Assembly (NCBI GenBank): GCA_963734635.1
Contig: CAVTIA010000007.1
Span: forward strand, 186,001 to 250,000
Direction: 5' to 3'
DNA: 64,000 nucleotides
Source of the DNA: DATCJA01 sp963734635
Lineage (GTDB): Bacteria > Acidobacteriota > Vicinamibacteria > Vicinamibacterales > UBA2999
Position 1 is the stretch's first letter. The number at the start of each line of letters is the position of its first letter. Below, in pieces: positions 17,512 to 26,891 of this stretch. The translations under genes and the position numbers were made by a program. The notes beneath the pieces are model-generated. The model made no database searches, had not been told where the DNA came from, and was given only the letters and a program-made list of their open reading frames with translations.

Positions 17512-18261
17512 ATGAAACCACTTCTGTTGGCCGTGTGCATCGCGGCGGTCGCGGTTAGTTCGTGTGGAGGCGGCAACAAAGGCAGCGGCGGGGGGGGCGG
17601 TGGGGGCGGCACCGGTCCGGGCACTACGCCGACGCCCGTCCCGACGCCCGCCCCAACGCCCGCCCCGACGCCCGTGCCGACGGTCACGAGCATCGCGCCC
17701 ACATCGGGCATGGCCGCAGGCGGCACCCAGGTCACGATCGCCGGAACGAACTTCGCGAGCGGAGCAACCGTGACGATCGGCACGGTTGCGCTGACCAGCG
17801 TGTCGGTCACCGCGACGGCCATCACAGGCACGACAGGCGCCAGCAGCACGGCGGGCCCGGCGAACGTCACCGTGTCGAATCCGGGCGGCGGAGGATCCGC
17901 AACCCTGCAGAACGGGTTCACCTATCAGTCGCTGCCGCGTGCGGTCATTTCCGGCGGCCTGTCGGTCGTGCAGCACAATACGAATGTGACTCTCAGCGGG
18001 GCAATGTCGTCGACGACATCGCCGTACTCAATCAATCGGTACACCTGGAATTGTGGCCAGGATGCCTCCGCGTACGGCACCGGATGCGAAGTCGCGAACA
18101 ACCCGACGCCGACGTTCAATTACCGGAGATGCGGCGTTTCGGGCCGTCCGGCCTGTACGTCCGGTAACCAGCGCGCCTACACCGTCACGCTGACGGTCGC
18201 CGACACGCAGGGAAATACGAACAGCACGACGTTTTCCATTACGGTAACCAATCAGTATTAG
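17512..18261 (+). CDS. IPT/TIG-domain lipoprotein
   Basis: 249-residue surface lipoprotein. Signal peptide with lipobox VSSC, a Gly-rich linker, a Thr-Pro repeat linker (TPVPTPAPTPAPTPVPT, a 12-bp repeated unit), one IPT/TIG immunoglobulin-like domain (VTSIAPTSGMAAGGTQVTI... to NGFTYQ) and a C-terminal PKD-like domain (LSGAMSSTTSPYSINRYTW). A GGAGG-type site precedes ATG 17512. Two G-runs of seven and five lie in the linker region. Probably anchored in the outer membrane and facing outward; ligand unknown. Confidence 0.85.
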   Translation: MKPLLLAVCIAAVAVSSCGGGNKGSGGGGGGGGTGPGTTPTPVPTPAPTPAPTPVPTVTSIAPTSGMAAGGTQVTIAGTNFASGATVTIGTVALTSVSVTATAITGTTGASSTAGPANVTVSNPGGGGSATLQNGFTYQSLPRAVISGGLSVVQHNTNVTLSGAMSSTTSPYSINRYTWNCGQDASAYGTGCEVANNPTPTFNYRRCGVSGRPACTSGNQRAYTVTLTVADTQGNTNSTTFSITVTNQY

Positions 18262-18270
18262 CAGTCCGTG

Positions 18271-19606
18271 ATGCAAGTCGAGCGCGCCGTGTCGACCTTT
18301 CGGGATCCGATTTTCCATCCAGGTTTCGTCGTCGCGATTGCGCTGATCCTGACATCCGTCGCCCCGAGTGCTCTTGCGCAGACCAATGAGCGGCTCTACG
18401 AGAACCTCGACTTTCGGTTCGTGACCCCGGGTGCCCGGCCGGTCGGCATGGGCAAGACGTTCGTCGGCCTCGCAGACGATGCAACCGCGGCGGTCAACAA
18501 TCCTGCAGGACTCTCCAATCTGCTCAAGCCCGAGTTCTCGTTCGAGTTCAGCGGCACGCAGCTGACGGAGCGTCGCACAGGCGAGCTGGGGCCGGGCGAC
18601 ATCGAGGAGTTCGGCAATTTCGTGTTCACGCCCACGTTCTTCAGCTACGTCATGCCGGTGGGCCGCTCCACCATTGCGTTCTTCAGGAACTCTGTGCAGA
18701 GCGTGCACTCGAGCTTCGAGTTCGGTGCGCGCACCGTGCCACGCCGCGAGGCTCCCGAGGACGGGGCGTTCGGCGAGGCGTCGATCCGGGCCGAGAACTA
18801 CGGCGCGGGCGGCGCCTTCGTCGTGAACCGGTGGCTCTCGGTGGGAGGGACCTTCAACCTGACGCTCCTGGATGTCGCCAGCCAGTCACGATCGGGCAAC
18901 CGGCTGAACCCGCGGAACGGAACCGACACGATCGATTCGGGGGTGCGGTTCTCGGGAACGGGCGGCGTGCTGGTCAAACTGCGCCGCGGGGTGTCCATCG
19001 GCGGAACGTTTACACCCCAAACCATATTCGAGATGAAGACGCGGCTGTTCGGCCGGTTTCTCTACACGGTGTTCGATCCGGACGGCACGATCATCCTCAC
19101 GGGCGAGCCGCGGGATATCGACTATGTGATTCCGGCCCGGTATGCGCTCGGCGTCTCATGGCGCGCCCCGCGCAACTGGACGCTGCTGTTCGACGTGTCG
19201 CGCGTCCGGTATTCGGAGCGCGTGACGGACAAGTTCCTGGTCGTCGATTTCGTCGATCCCGCAGCCGGCCTCACGCCGAGCAACTTCTACATCAACGACG
19301 CGGACCAAACACATGCCGGTGTCGAGTACAAGTTCTATCCAGCGTCGGGCACGATGGCTGGTACGGGGGGGGGTGTTCACCGATCCGGATCATCCATTGC
19401 GCTTCCGCAGCGGCGGCAACAATCCCGAGCACCCCGCCAACACGCTCCTGAACTTCCGCTTCAACACGCTTCCGGCAACCACGGTCGTCGGTGTAACGGC
19501 GGGCTGGGGCGTCGCGATCATGAACCGTGTCCAGCTCGACGCCGGCGCGAGCGTCAGTCGAGACGCCTCCGAGTTCGTCGTCTCGATGGTCGTGCGCCTG
19601 CAGTGA
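18271..19606 (+). pseudogene. OmpP1/FadL-type outer-membrane beta-barrel protein, frameshifted at a G9 tract
   Basis: About 445 residues when corrected. Signal peptide ending SALAQ, then the hallmark NLDFRFVTPGARPVGMGKTF and LADDATAAVNNPAGLSNL of the OmpP1/FadL-PorV-like superfamily, and amphipathic beta strands throughout. At 19365-19373 a run of nine G breaks the frame. In the next frame the barrel ends naturally (VFTDPDHPLRF... ASEFVVSMVVRLQ, stop 19606). As written, the first frame instead runs through into the next gene and makes an artificial 1,095-residue fusion. The run may be a sequencing error or a phase-variable switch. Confidence 0.8.
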
Positions 19607-21555
19607 GCGGCCAGCCGCCGAGCATGTCTTCGGCGCCCGTCAGGCACTCCGCGGCGGCCGTTCTCGTGCTGCTTCTCGCCGCGGCGACCGTGTGCGCACT
19701 TGGAGCGCGAGGGAGGATTCACCAGGCGGGTTACTTCCTCGACGAGGAGATCACCGCCGCGACCGTTCCTGCGGTGTCGCACGGCGGCCTGCCGCGATTG
19801 CCATCGGGGCTGCTCTATGTTCGCGGGCTGCCCTACTCCTACGCCGCCTGGATTGCGGGGCTCGGGTTCGGGCAGACCCTGACGACTTACCGAACCGTCA
19901 GTTTCGTGTTCGCGCTCGTCGCGATCGCCGCGCTCTTTTACGCAGGTGCGATTGTGGCGGGCCCCGTCGCCGGGGCGTCGACCGCGCTCATCGCCGTGAG
20001 CTTCGATGCCTACTCCGCAGCCGCGACGTTTGCCAGGCCATACACATTCTTTCTCGCGGTTTTTTCGTTGACGCTCGGCGTCTTCTTCCGCTCCGCCGGA
20101 AACCGCCGATCACGCGCACTGTTTCTGGCGGGCCTGGTTCTCTCTCGTCTTCTGCACGAGTTCGGCATTGCGCTCGTATTGCTGCCGCTGATACATGCCC
20201 TGATGCTCGACCCCAGCGACGTCAAACGCCGCCGACTGCTGACGCTGTTCTGGACGGCGGCCGCGGTCGGCGCTGCCCTCGAGCTCGTGCTGTTCGTAGT
20301 CGCCGATGTGTCCGTCAGTCGGCTGTTTGTAACCGTGACATCCGCAGCCGCCTTCCGGCCTGTGCGGCTGCCGCCATTTCCACCACTGCATCTTTTTGAG
20401 GCTGGTTCACCTCTGAGCGTGTTTGCCGTTGTCGTGATTCCGCTGGCGCTATTGGCCGCAGTGCTCGGCCGCAGGACAGGCGCCTGGTTCGTGACTGCGA
20501 CATGCGCTCTGCTCGGAATGTGCTTCCAGCTGGGCGCTCTGATTGCTTTCACGGCCGTGGCCATCATCGCGCGGCCCGGCCGCACGTGGCGCTACATGGC
20601 GATCGGCCTCGGCGGATTTCTCGCATCGGCAGTGCTCTGGACCGTTCATACGGTCGCCATGACGTCGATGCTCCTGTCCTGGCCGCTGCCGGTGATGCTC
20701 GCAGGCGGCGTGCTGCACTACCCGCTCTCCGCTTTTCACACGCTCGCAAGCGGCCATCCTGCGATCGCCGCTGCGGCGCTCGCGGGACTGCTGTGGATCG
20801 TGCACGACAGTCGCCGCGGCGACGCTTCGTCCGACGCTCTTCGCGCGGCCGGGGTCTTCTCGATCGTGATACTCGTGACGTTCGGCGTGCTCGGAGTCGG
20901 TGTGCAGCCGCGGTTCCTGCTCCTAGCGTGTTCCGTGCTCGCGTTCCCGGGTGCGTACGGCATCGTCAGGACTTCAGAGTCGGCGTCGATCGTCCTGAGC
21001 CGCGTGTTACCCGCTCGGAAGCCTGTGCTCCAGCAGGCGATGACGATTGCGCTGCTTGCGGCACTTGCATTCTCCCGGCACGGGTCCAGTGAAGAGGCTC
21101 CATTGAAGCTCGTGTCTCCAGTCGTGGCCGCTCACCCAAACGACGTCGTGATTTGCACGGAGGAGCTGGCCTGCAGGTACCTCCTGGGCCGGACCGACTA
21201 CTTATTCCTCGCCGCGGACGCCGATTTCGCCTATTACACCGGACGGCGCGACGGCCAGCTGCGTGGTTTGTACGGAGGTGCACCTGTCGTATCGCGTGTG
21301 GACGAGATCGCGGCGCTCGTGAACGCTGCGGGCGCCGATACGCGCTACCTTGTCGCGGTCTTCGATACCGGCAAGGTGTACGAGCTGGAGTGCCTTGCGA
21401 TCGTCCAGCAACTTGCGGCCCGCTTCGGCGAGCGCGCGTACGAAAGCGGCGATGCGCTCGTGGTCTACCTGAAACGCGGCGCGGCGGGCATCTCGGTCCC
21501 GGCCGGCGCGGGAGCTTCTCTCGCGGCAACGAGGGCCTCGATCACGTCGAGATAG
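19603..21555 (+). CDS. GT39-like polytopic membrane glycosyltransferase/mannosyltransferase
   Basis: About 650 residues with roughly 11-12 hydrophobic spans and a soluble C-terminal domain. The first periplasmic loop has YFLDEEITAATV, with the acidic pair typical of GT-C family enzymes (PMT/ArnT-like), followed by YSYAAWIAGL and TFARPYTFFL. It would transfer a sugar from a polyprenyl-phosphate donor in the inner membrane. GTG 19603 overlaps the previous stop (GTGA); ATG 19624 is an alternative. Its 3' end overlaps the convergent GT4 gene by about 90 bp. Confidence 0.75.
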   Translation: MSGQPPSMSSAPVRHSAAAVLVLLLAAATVCALGARGRIHQAGYFLDEEITAATVPAVSHGGLPRLPSGLLYVRGLPYSYAAWIAGLGFGQTLTTYRTVSFVFALVAIAALFYAGAIVAGPVAGASTALIAVSFDAYSAAATFARPYTFFLAVFSLTLGVFFRSAGNRRSRALFLAGLVLSRLLHEFGIALVLLPLIHALMLDPSDVKRRRLLTLFWTAAAVGAALELVLFVVADVSVSRLFVTVTSAAAFRPVRLPPFPPLHLFEAGSPLSVFAVVVIPLALLAAVLGRRTGAWFVTATCALLGMCFQLGALIAFTAVAIIARPGRTWRYMAIGLGGFLASAVLWTVHTVAMTSMLLSWPLPVMLAGGVLHYPLSAFHTLASGHPAIAAAALAGLLWIVHDSRRGDASSDALRAAGVFSIVILVTFGVLGVGVQPRFLLLACSVLAFPGAYGIVRTSESASIVLSRVLPARKPVLQQAMTIALLAALAFSRHGSSEEAPLKLVSPVVAAHPNDVVICTEELACRYLLGRTDYLFLAADADFAYYTGRRDGQLRGLYGGAPVVSRVDEIAALVNAAGADTRYLVAVFDTGKVYELECLAIVQQLAARFGERAYESGDALVVYLKRGAAGISVPAGAGASLAATRASITSR

Positions 21556-22666
21556 TCGCTGACGACCTCGTCCATCATCTGGCCGCGGCAGTAATGCAGA
21601 TTGTGCCACGCACTGCGGCGGCGCTCTGCTGGCGACTCGAACACGTGTAGGATGGCCTGCTTCAAGCTCGCCGTGTTCGGCCATTCGAAGAAATTGATCC
21701 ACAGCCCGCGCTTCTCGAACAGCCGCACACCGGCAACATCCGACGCGATGATCGGAACGCCGTACATCGCTGCCTGTGTTGCGACGCTCGACATGCCTGC
21801 GACGGTGGTGTACGGCAGCACGCAGGCGGTCGCCGCCCGGAACAGAGACGGGACGTTGCTCTCGGGGACGTACCCGACGAACTCTATATTGTCGATATCG
21901 GCACTGTTGTTGAAGGGCGGCCAGATAGCCTGGACTCTGACGTGAATCGCTCCCTGCGATAGTCAGCCTGACGTCGGTGCCTTCTCCCGCCAGCTCGCGG
22001 ACAGCGTCTACGACGATCTCCAGACGCTTGTAGCTCCCGAACCGGCCGAATGCCAGCAGGCGTCCCTCCGCGTCCACGTGCCGCGCGGGCGACTGTGCCG
22101 GCGTGCCGGGAGTGCCGAGCGGCATGAGGCGCGCCTGGATCCCGTAGTGCGAACGCATGAGCGCCGCGTATTCCGGCAGAGAGTACACATGTTTCGTCGG
22201 CGACACGGAGCAGCGCCGTGGCCAGATGCCCGCCAAGCACGTCGAAACGGCTGGCGCTCGGGCGCGCCCATTTGAGATCCGTCACGCCGAGCATGTTGTG
22301 AAGCGTAACTATGGTGGAAAATCCCGCCGCTCGACTGACCGCGGGCGCCGCCAAACCAGCGAACTGACTCAATCGCGTATTGCCGCCGGACGTCATATGC
22401 AGGTGGAACCAGACGGCGTCGACCGCGAACGCCCGTGCCCACCGCACCACGGAGAACGGCTGGTCCACGCCGCCGAAGGACCAGCACTGATGCACGCTGA
22501 CGCGGCCGCTGGAGGCTGGTGCGGCGTGCGCGCCGCGATCCGCAAGGACGTGAACGTGTTCGACGCGCGGGTTCCTGCCGAGGCGCTCGACGAGGTGCCA
22601 GACGTACTCGCTCAACGGGCGCCTGTTGGGCGGATAGGCAGACACCACTGCGAGTCGGAGGGCCAT
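21465..22666 (-). pseudogene. GT4-family glycosyltransferase, two frameshifts
   Basis: Roughly 400 residues when corrected. N-terminal Rossmann fold from LAVVSAYPPNRRPLSEYVWH, then a +1 shift near 22150; the C-terminal half gives LLAFGRFGSYKRLEIVVDAV and LTIAGSDSRQSPGYL. A second +1 shift near 21905 leads to IEFVGYVPESNVPSLFRAA, ACVLPYTTVAGMSSVATQAA and YGVPIIASDVAGVRL, the nucleotide-sugar-binding EX7E-like region. Cytoplasmic, probably polysaccharide or glycolipid synthesis together with the adjacent GT39-like protein. Both breaks have the +1 sense seen across the window. Confidence 0.75.
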
Positions 22667-22667
22667 C

Positions 22668-23069
22668 GTGTGGTTATCTTACTGCTTGCAGCAGCGCCGC
22701 ACGACCCACCCGGCTGGAATCTTCGATGGGTCTCGCGCCACCCGCAGGAGACACCTCGAGCGATTATTCAAAGATGGCCGTTCTTGGCGCAATGCGTACG
22801 AAATCGAACAGCTCCTCTGCTTTGTCCTCACCGAAGAACAGCTGGTGATCGAGTTGAAACGCCGGCTTTCGGAGGCAAGAGCGCTGAAGCTGGAGCACGT
22901 GGAAGCGATCAACGAAGAGATCAACAAGAGCATCGGCACATCTGACAAGCGCTTCCTCCTGCACGGACTGCTCAATGATCTACAGTGGTTCTATTCCAAG
23001 CGCGACCAGCGCCGCACCTCCAGCCAGCAACTGATACTGCGCGTCAGCTCCATTGGTGCCTCCTCGTGA
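22668..23069 (+). CDS. hypothetical protein
   Basis: Up to 133 residues; the start is uncertain because the first 20 residues overlap the divergent glycosyltransferase start. The core is helical and charged (LTEEQLVIELKRRLSEARAL, EAINEEINKSIGTSDKRFLL, LNDLQWFYSK), with the codon pattern of real coding sequence. No family recognised and no membrane segment. It lies next to a resolvase relic, so it may be cargo or debris of an old insertion. Confidence 0.45.
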   Translation: MWLSYCLQQRRTTHPAGIFDGSRATRRRHLERLFKDGRSWRNAYEIEQLLCFVLTEEQLVIELKRRLSEARALKLEHVEAINEEINKSIGTSDKRFLLHGLLNDLQWFYSKRDQRRTSSQQLILRVSSIGASS

Positions 23070-23589
23070 TCTGGTGCTTCCTCGGGGGGTTCTCGGAGAC
23101 GCTGGTACCGAATATCCTCACGAAGACAGAGCCAAAGGCATCGACGTCTTAGCACGTGCCCTGAGATCCACCGCGTGGCGCGCTTCAGGTCCCGCAGTGT
23201 CCAAGCCGATGATCGTCCCCGGAAGGCGGGTGGACATCTTGCCGCTGCCTTGCGAACGACCAAGCTGTACACCAGGGTGAGCACGACTGACCAAACGACT
23301 GAGAACCAGCTCCTCGAGCTGCGCCGCTACGCCAAAGCCCGCGGATGGGCGGCCATCGAATTGCTGGATGATGCGCTGATCGCCAGCCGTTCCGGTCGTG
23401 CCGAATGCGATTGAGCCAGCCACGACGCACAGCTCAACCGCTACTCACTCAAAATGTTCTTCGCGTGACACGACCCCAACTTACACAGTTCTTCACACAA
23501 TTTGTGAGACGGGCGTAGTTGGTGGTTCCTGATGGAAGCCGAAGGCGACCAACCCCCCGCTCCCGACCAAGACAAGGGGAGCGATCCGT
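23070..23589. other. gene-poor stretch with mobile-element scar
   Basis: No intact gene. Holds the resolvase fragment listed separately, a perfect 15-bp inverted repeat TCACACAATTTGTGA (23493-23507), and a low-quality plus-strand reading MEAEGDQPPAPDQDKG from 23532 that could be the tail of a recombinase or nothing. No terminal inverted repeats or target duplication were found by eye. Confidence 0.4.
23256..23414 (+). pseudogene. serine recombinase (resolvase) N-terminal fragment
   Basis: About 52 residues reading TTKLYTRVSTTDQTTENQLL and LRRYAKARGWAAIELLDDAL. RVSTTDQ is the catalytic-serine motif of resolvase/invertase enzymes, and the Q-x2-L-x2-Y-A-x-A-R-G-W pattern follows at the normal spacing. 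The rest of the catalytic domain and the DNA-binding domain are missing, so it is a relic. Confidence 0.7.
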
Positions 23590-24042
23590 TTAACGGCGCG
23601 TCCGCCTCCGCTGCGACTCCGTGCGGCCGGCGCGCGCGATCATCACTTCCGTTGACTTGATGATCGCCAATGCGTCATCCCCGCGCCGCAGCTTGAGCGC
23701 TCGCACGGCATCAGCGGTGATGACGGCGGTCAAGGACTGATCGCCGACGCGCATGCGGACCTGTGCGAGCAGGCCATCGATGCGCACTTCGTCGATGAAC
23801 CCGTGCAGGCGATTCCGCGCGCTCAGGCCATCGAGAGACTCGTCCTCATCAGTGACAGTGCGGCGACGACGGCTCTCCGGCTGCTGCCGGGCGAGCAGGC
23901 GAGCGATTTCATTGTCGGAGATGCGATGGTGTCCGCCTTCGGTGCGGCTGGTCCGCACGTGGCCGGTATGCACCCATCGCTTCAACGTCGAATACGCGAC
24001 GCCGAGTTGCTCGGCCGCGGCTCTCACGGTGTGAAGCGCCAT
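23590..24042 (-). CDS. HTH-Mop (molybdenum-binding domain) transcriptional regulator
   Basis: 150 residues. Residues 1-50 form a MerR/excisionase-type HTH (TVRAAAEQLGVAYSTLKRWV, TGHVRTSRTEGGHHRI). After an Arg-rich linker, residues about 75-140 form one Mop/TOBE domain (SARNRLHGFIDEVRIDGLLA... DALAIIKSTEVMIAR), the fold that binds molybdate or tungstate oxyanions. It is thus a one-component oxyanion sensor, different from LysR-like ModE. It is divergent from the molybdenum operon. A palindrome GAGTCGACTC lies 44 bp upstream of its start and recurs, in variant form, at two promoters nearby, so it is the likely regulator of all three. Confidence 0.88.
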   Translation of the reverse strand: MALHTVRAAAEQLGVAYSTLKRWVHTGHVRTSRTEGGHHRISDNEIARLLARQQPESRRRRTVTDEDESLDGLSARNRLHGFIDEVRIDGLLAQVRMRVGDQSLTAVITADAVRALKLRRGDDALAIIKSTEVMIARAGRTESQRRRTRR

Positions 24043-24420
24043 CCGACTCCTTTCTGATCGAAGTCGGTTCGAATCGTATCACCGCGAGTCGACTCAACGG
24101 GTCCAGATCAGCAGCGATACCGCAACTGCACCAGGGTAATGCGGCCGGGCTCGGAAAGCCCGTCGGTCGAGCCGCGCGCCTTTGCTGCTAGCCGTACCGT
24201 TCACCTCTGCGTTGGCGTGGCCGCGATCGTATCTCGATGGGCCGACAAGCGTGCCAGACCCTGCGTGGCGATAAAATCGACTTAGCCTGTAACACCGGAA
24301 GGAAGGCGCCACCAAATAGATCAACGTGAGTCGATTTGTGATTCGGTCTAATGTTATTTTGTTCTGCGATAGAGTAGTCGCGAGGGGCTCCCAGAGAGGC
24401 GACCTCACAAAGGAGACACG
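24043..24420. promoter_or_regulatory. divergent regulatory region of the molybdenum cluster
   Basis: 378 bp without a gene. GAGTCGACTC (24086-24095) is a perfect 10-bp palindrome in front of the HTH-Mop regulator. GAGTCGATTT (24328-24337) lies 42 bp (start to start) upstream of TAGAGT (24370-24375), a likely -10 for the plus-strand operon. AAAGGAG (24409-24415) precedes GTG 24421. The middle part (24110-24310) has a hairpin GGGCTCGGAAAGCCC near 24150 and nothing else I can name. Confidence 0.6.
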
Positions 24421-24952
24421 GTGGCAAGACGAATCTTCCATTCAACTTGGCTCGTCGCAGCGTGCGGTACTCACCGCGTCTGCGCCCAGCCATGCTGGCC
24501 AGGCTGGTGCGCCGACGAGCGCGGCTTCGCCGCTCGCCGTGGTCGGCGATGTCGGCACCGCACTCTCGTTGGCGCCCGGCGACCTCAAGTCGCTTCCACG
24601 CACTCGGGTCGAGATAAAGGAGGACGGCCGGACGTTGACATACGAGGGCGTGGTCGTCGCTGAGATTCTGAAACGTGCCGGTGTGCCGCTTGGTTCGGAG
24701 CTTCGCGGCGACGCCATCGCCACCTACGTCGTGGCGAGTGCGACCGACGGCTATCAAGTGGTGTTCTCGATCGGCGAGCTGGATCCAGACTTCACCAGCA
24801 ACGACATCATCGTCGCCGACACGATTGACGGGAAGCCGCTGTTTGCCTATCAGGGATCGTTGCGCATCGTGGCGCCGAAGGACTCACGCGGGGCGCGGTC
24901 GATCCGCATGTTGACCCGCCTTGAAGTGGTGCGTCTGAAGAAGTCGCGATGA
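24421..24952 (+). pseudogene. small exported molybdopterin-dependent oxidoreductase-like protein, one frameshift
   Basis: GTG 24421 follows a strong AAAGGAG site. A signal-peptide-like start (ARRIFHSTWLVAAC) changes frame near 24465 into VLTASAPSHAGQAGAPTSA and then the folded part: LAVVGDVGTALSLAPGDLKS, VEIKEDGRTLTYEGVVVAEI, TDGYQVVFSIGELDPDF, GSLRIVAPKDSRGARSIRML. This resembles the Oxidored_molyb (sulfite-oxidase/YedY) fold reduced to about 160 residues; I see no Cys that could ligand Mo, so cofactor binding is doubtful. It is coupled by ATGA to the cytochrome peroxidase gene and belongs to the molybdenum operon. Confidence 0.7.
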
Positions 24953-26093
24953 TCCGCCGCTTGCTTGCGTTGACCGTATGTGGGTGGGTCGTTGCCGCCG
25001 GGGGTGTGTATCTTCCGGCACAGGAGGCGTACGAGTGGAAGTTGCCGGACGGCTTTCGCGCGCCGTCGATTCCCGCGGACAATCCGATGTCATCCGCGAA
25101 AGTGGAGTTGGGACGACACCTGTTCTACGACACGCGGCTTTCCGGCAACGGCCGGCAGTCGTGCGCGACGTGTCACGAGCGGGCGCGGGCGTTCACCGAC
25201 GGACGAGCGCGCAGCATCGGATCGACCGGGCAGGAGCATCCGCGCGGCAGCATGAGCCTCGTGAACGTCGCGTATGCGGCGGTACTGACGTGGGGCAACC
25301 CCACCGTGACGCGCCTCGAAGACCAGGCGCTGGTGCCCATGTATGGTGAGCACCCCGTCGAGCTCGGGTTTGGATCGCTCGGATCGCTGGATCGAGCCGC
25401 TCAGGAAGGACGCGATCTATCAGCGACTGTTTCGGGAGGCGTTTCCGCGCGAGCGAGATCCGATCACACGTGACATGCTGGTCAAGGCGATCGCCACCTT
25501 CGAGCGCGCGATCGTCTCTGCACGCTCGCCCTACGACCGGTACCACTTCGATCGGGACGACGGCGCGATTTCCGACGCCGCCAAGCGGGGAGAAATCCTG
25601 TTTCACAGCCGGCCGCTTTCCTGTTTCACCTGCCACGGCGGGGCGCACTTCTCTGGATCGATGGGATCACAAGCGCGTTTCACCCCGGTCGAGTTTCACA
25701 ATACGGGCCTTTACAATCTTCCCGGTCTGCTGTCGTATCCGCTCGAGAACAGGGGCACTCTACGAGGTGACGCGGGATCCGAAGGACGTCGGCAAGTTCA
25801 AAGCCCCCACGCTCCGGAACATCGCCGTCACCGCCCCGTACATGCACGACGGCAGCGTCGCCACGCTCGAGGAGGCGATCGACCATTACGCGGCCGGGGG
25901 CCGGACCTTGCAAACCGGGCCGTATCAGGGCGTCGGCCGTGACAACCCGAACAAAAGCGTGTCGATACGCGGATTCACGATCACGCCCGGCCAGCGCGCT
26001 GATCTCGTTGCGTTTCTCCAATCGCTCACCGACCAGGCACTGCTGGAGGATCCGCGGTTTGCGAATCCCTGGCCGTCAGCCGCGCAAGCCTGA
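24949..26093 (+). pseudogene. di-haem cytochrome c peroxidase family protein, two frameshifts
   Basis: About 380 residues when corrected. Signal peptide, then the N-terminal haem site CATCH within RHLFYDTRLSGNGRQSCATC, a +1 shift near 25380, the C-terminal haem site CFTCH (LFHSRPLSCFTCHGG), a second +1 shift near 25760, and the conserved end KFKAPTLRNIAVTAPYMHDG with the MauG/CCP-type RNIA and YMHDG motifs. Periplasmic. It belongs to the CCP/MauG/MbnH superfamily, which either reduces peroxide or oxidises a partner protein. It lies between the small molybdopterin-type protein and modA, an unusual operon partner for molybdate uptake. Confidence 0.85.
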
Positions 26094-26099
26094 AGCGAA

Positions 26100-26885
26100 A
26101 TGAAAGCCCGACGCACCTGCGTTCTCCTGTTGCTCGCAATCGTGTTTTGCGTTGCGTGGCCGACGCCGAGCCGCTGCGCAGAAGCCGCCCACGATTGCTG
26201 CCGCCGCGAACTTGAATTTCGCGTTGAACGAGATTGCCGACGCGTTCGCGCGCGCCCGAGGAACCGCGCGTCGAGCTGGTGTTCGGCGCGTCTGGAACGC
26301 TGACGCGGCAGATTCGAGACGGCGCGCCGTTCGAGCTGTTCCTGGCGGCAGACGAGGAGTTTCCGAATCAACTGACCGCTGCGGGACTGACGCGCGACGC
26401 CGGCGCCGTGTATGCCGTCGGCCGGCTGGTGGTGTTTGCGCCGACAGGATCGCCGCTCACGGTCGATGAGCGGCTCGAAGGTCTGGCACGGCTGGTGAAG
26501 GCCGGAGGCGTGAGCCGCTTCGCGATTGCCAATCCCGAGGTCGCGCCGTACGGCAAAGCCGCGGAAGCCGTCCTGAGGAAGCGAGGCTTGTGGGACGCCA
26601 TTCGCCCACGACTCGTGCTCGGCGACACCATCGCGCAGGCCGCCCAGTTTGCGACCACCGGAAATGCCGTCGGCGGACTGATCGCGTATTCGCTCGTGCT
26701 GGCACCCGACTTTGGGGATCGCGGGACCTATGCCGTGATACCTGACGCCGACTATCCTGCCGCTGCGCCAACGGATGGTGCTCTTGAAGCGCGCGAGTCC
26801 CACCGCAGCACAGTTCTACGACTACGTCCTCAGCGACGCCGCACGCGCGATCTTCCGGAAGCACGGGTACGCAGTGCCACAATAG
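26100..26885 (+). pseudogene. modA: molybdate ABC transporter, periplasmic binding protein (three frameshifts)
   Basis: About 258 residues when corrected. ATG 26100 starts a signal peptide (CVLLLLAIVFCVAW). Successive +1 shifts near 26195, 26260 and 26765 lead through TIAAAANLNFALNEIADAFA, VELVFGASGTLTRQIRDGAP, FELFLAADEEFPNQLTAAGL, FAIANPEVAPYGKAAEAVL and finally AQFYDYVLSDAARAIFRKHG. These are the ModA signatures (A-A-A-S/N-L, SG-L-Q/R-I, FA-D). It captures molybdate or tungstate for ModBC. All three breaks have the same +1 sense. Confidence 0.85.
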
Positions 26886-26891
26886 CCACGC

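Noticed and set aside
18268..21555. A 1,095-residue fusion of an outer-membrane barrel with a glycosyltransferase
   Set aside because: The junction is out-of-frame sequence after a G9 run; the barrel's true C terminus exists in the next frame and the glycosyltransferase has its own overlapping GTG start.
23493..23507. CRP-like palindrome TCACACAATTTGTGA
   Set aside because: CRP sites are TGTGA-N6-TCACA; here the half-sites are inside out with a 5-bp spacer, and no gene starts next to it.
24110..24310. A molybdenum-cofactor riboswitch in the molybdenum intergenic region
   Set aside because: The segment lies upstream of the predicted -10 of the plus-strand operon, and I could not match the conserved Moco-RNA core. 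A covariance-model scan would decide.
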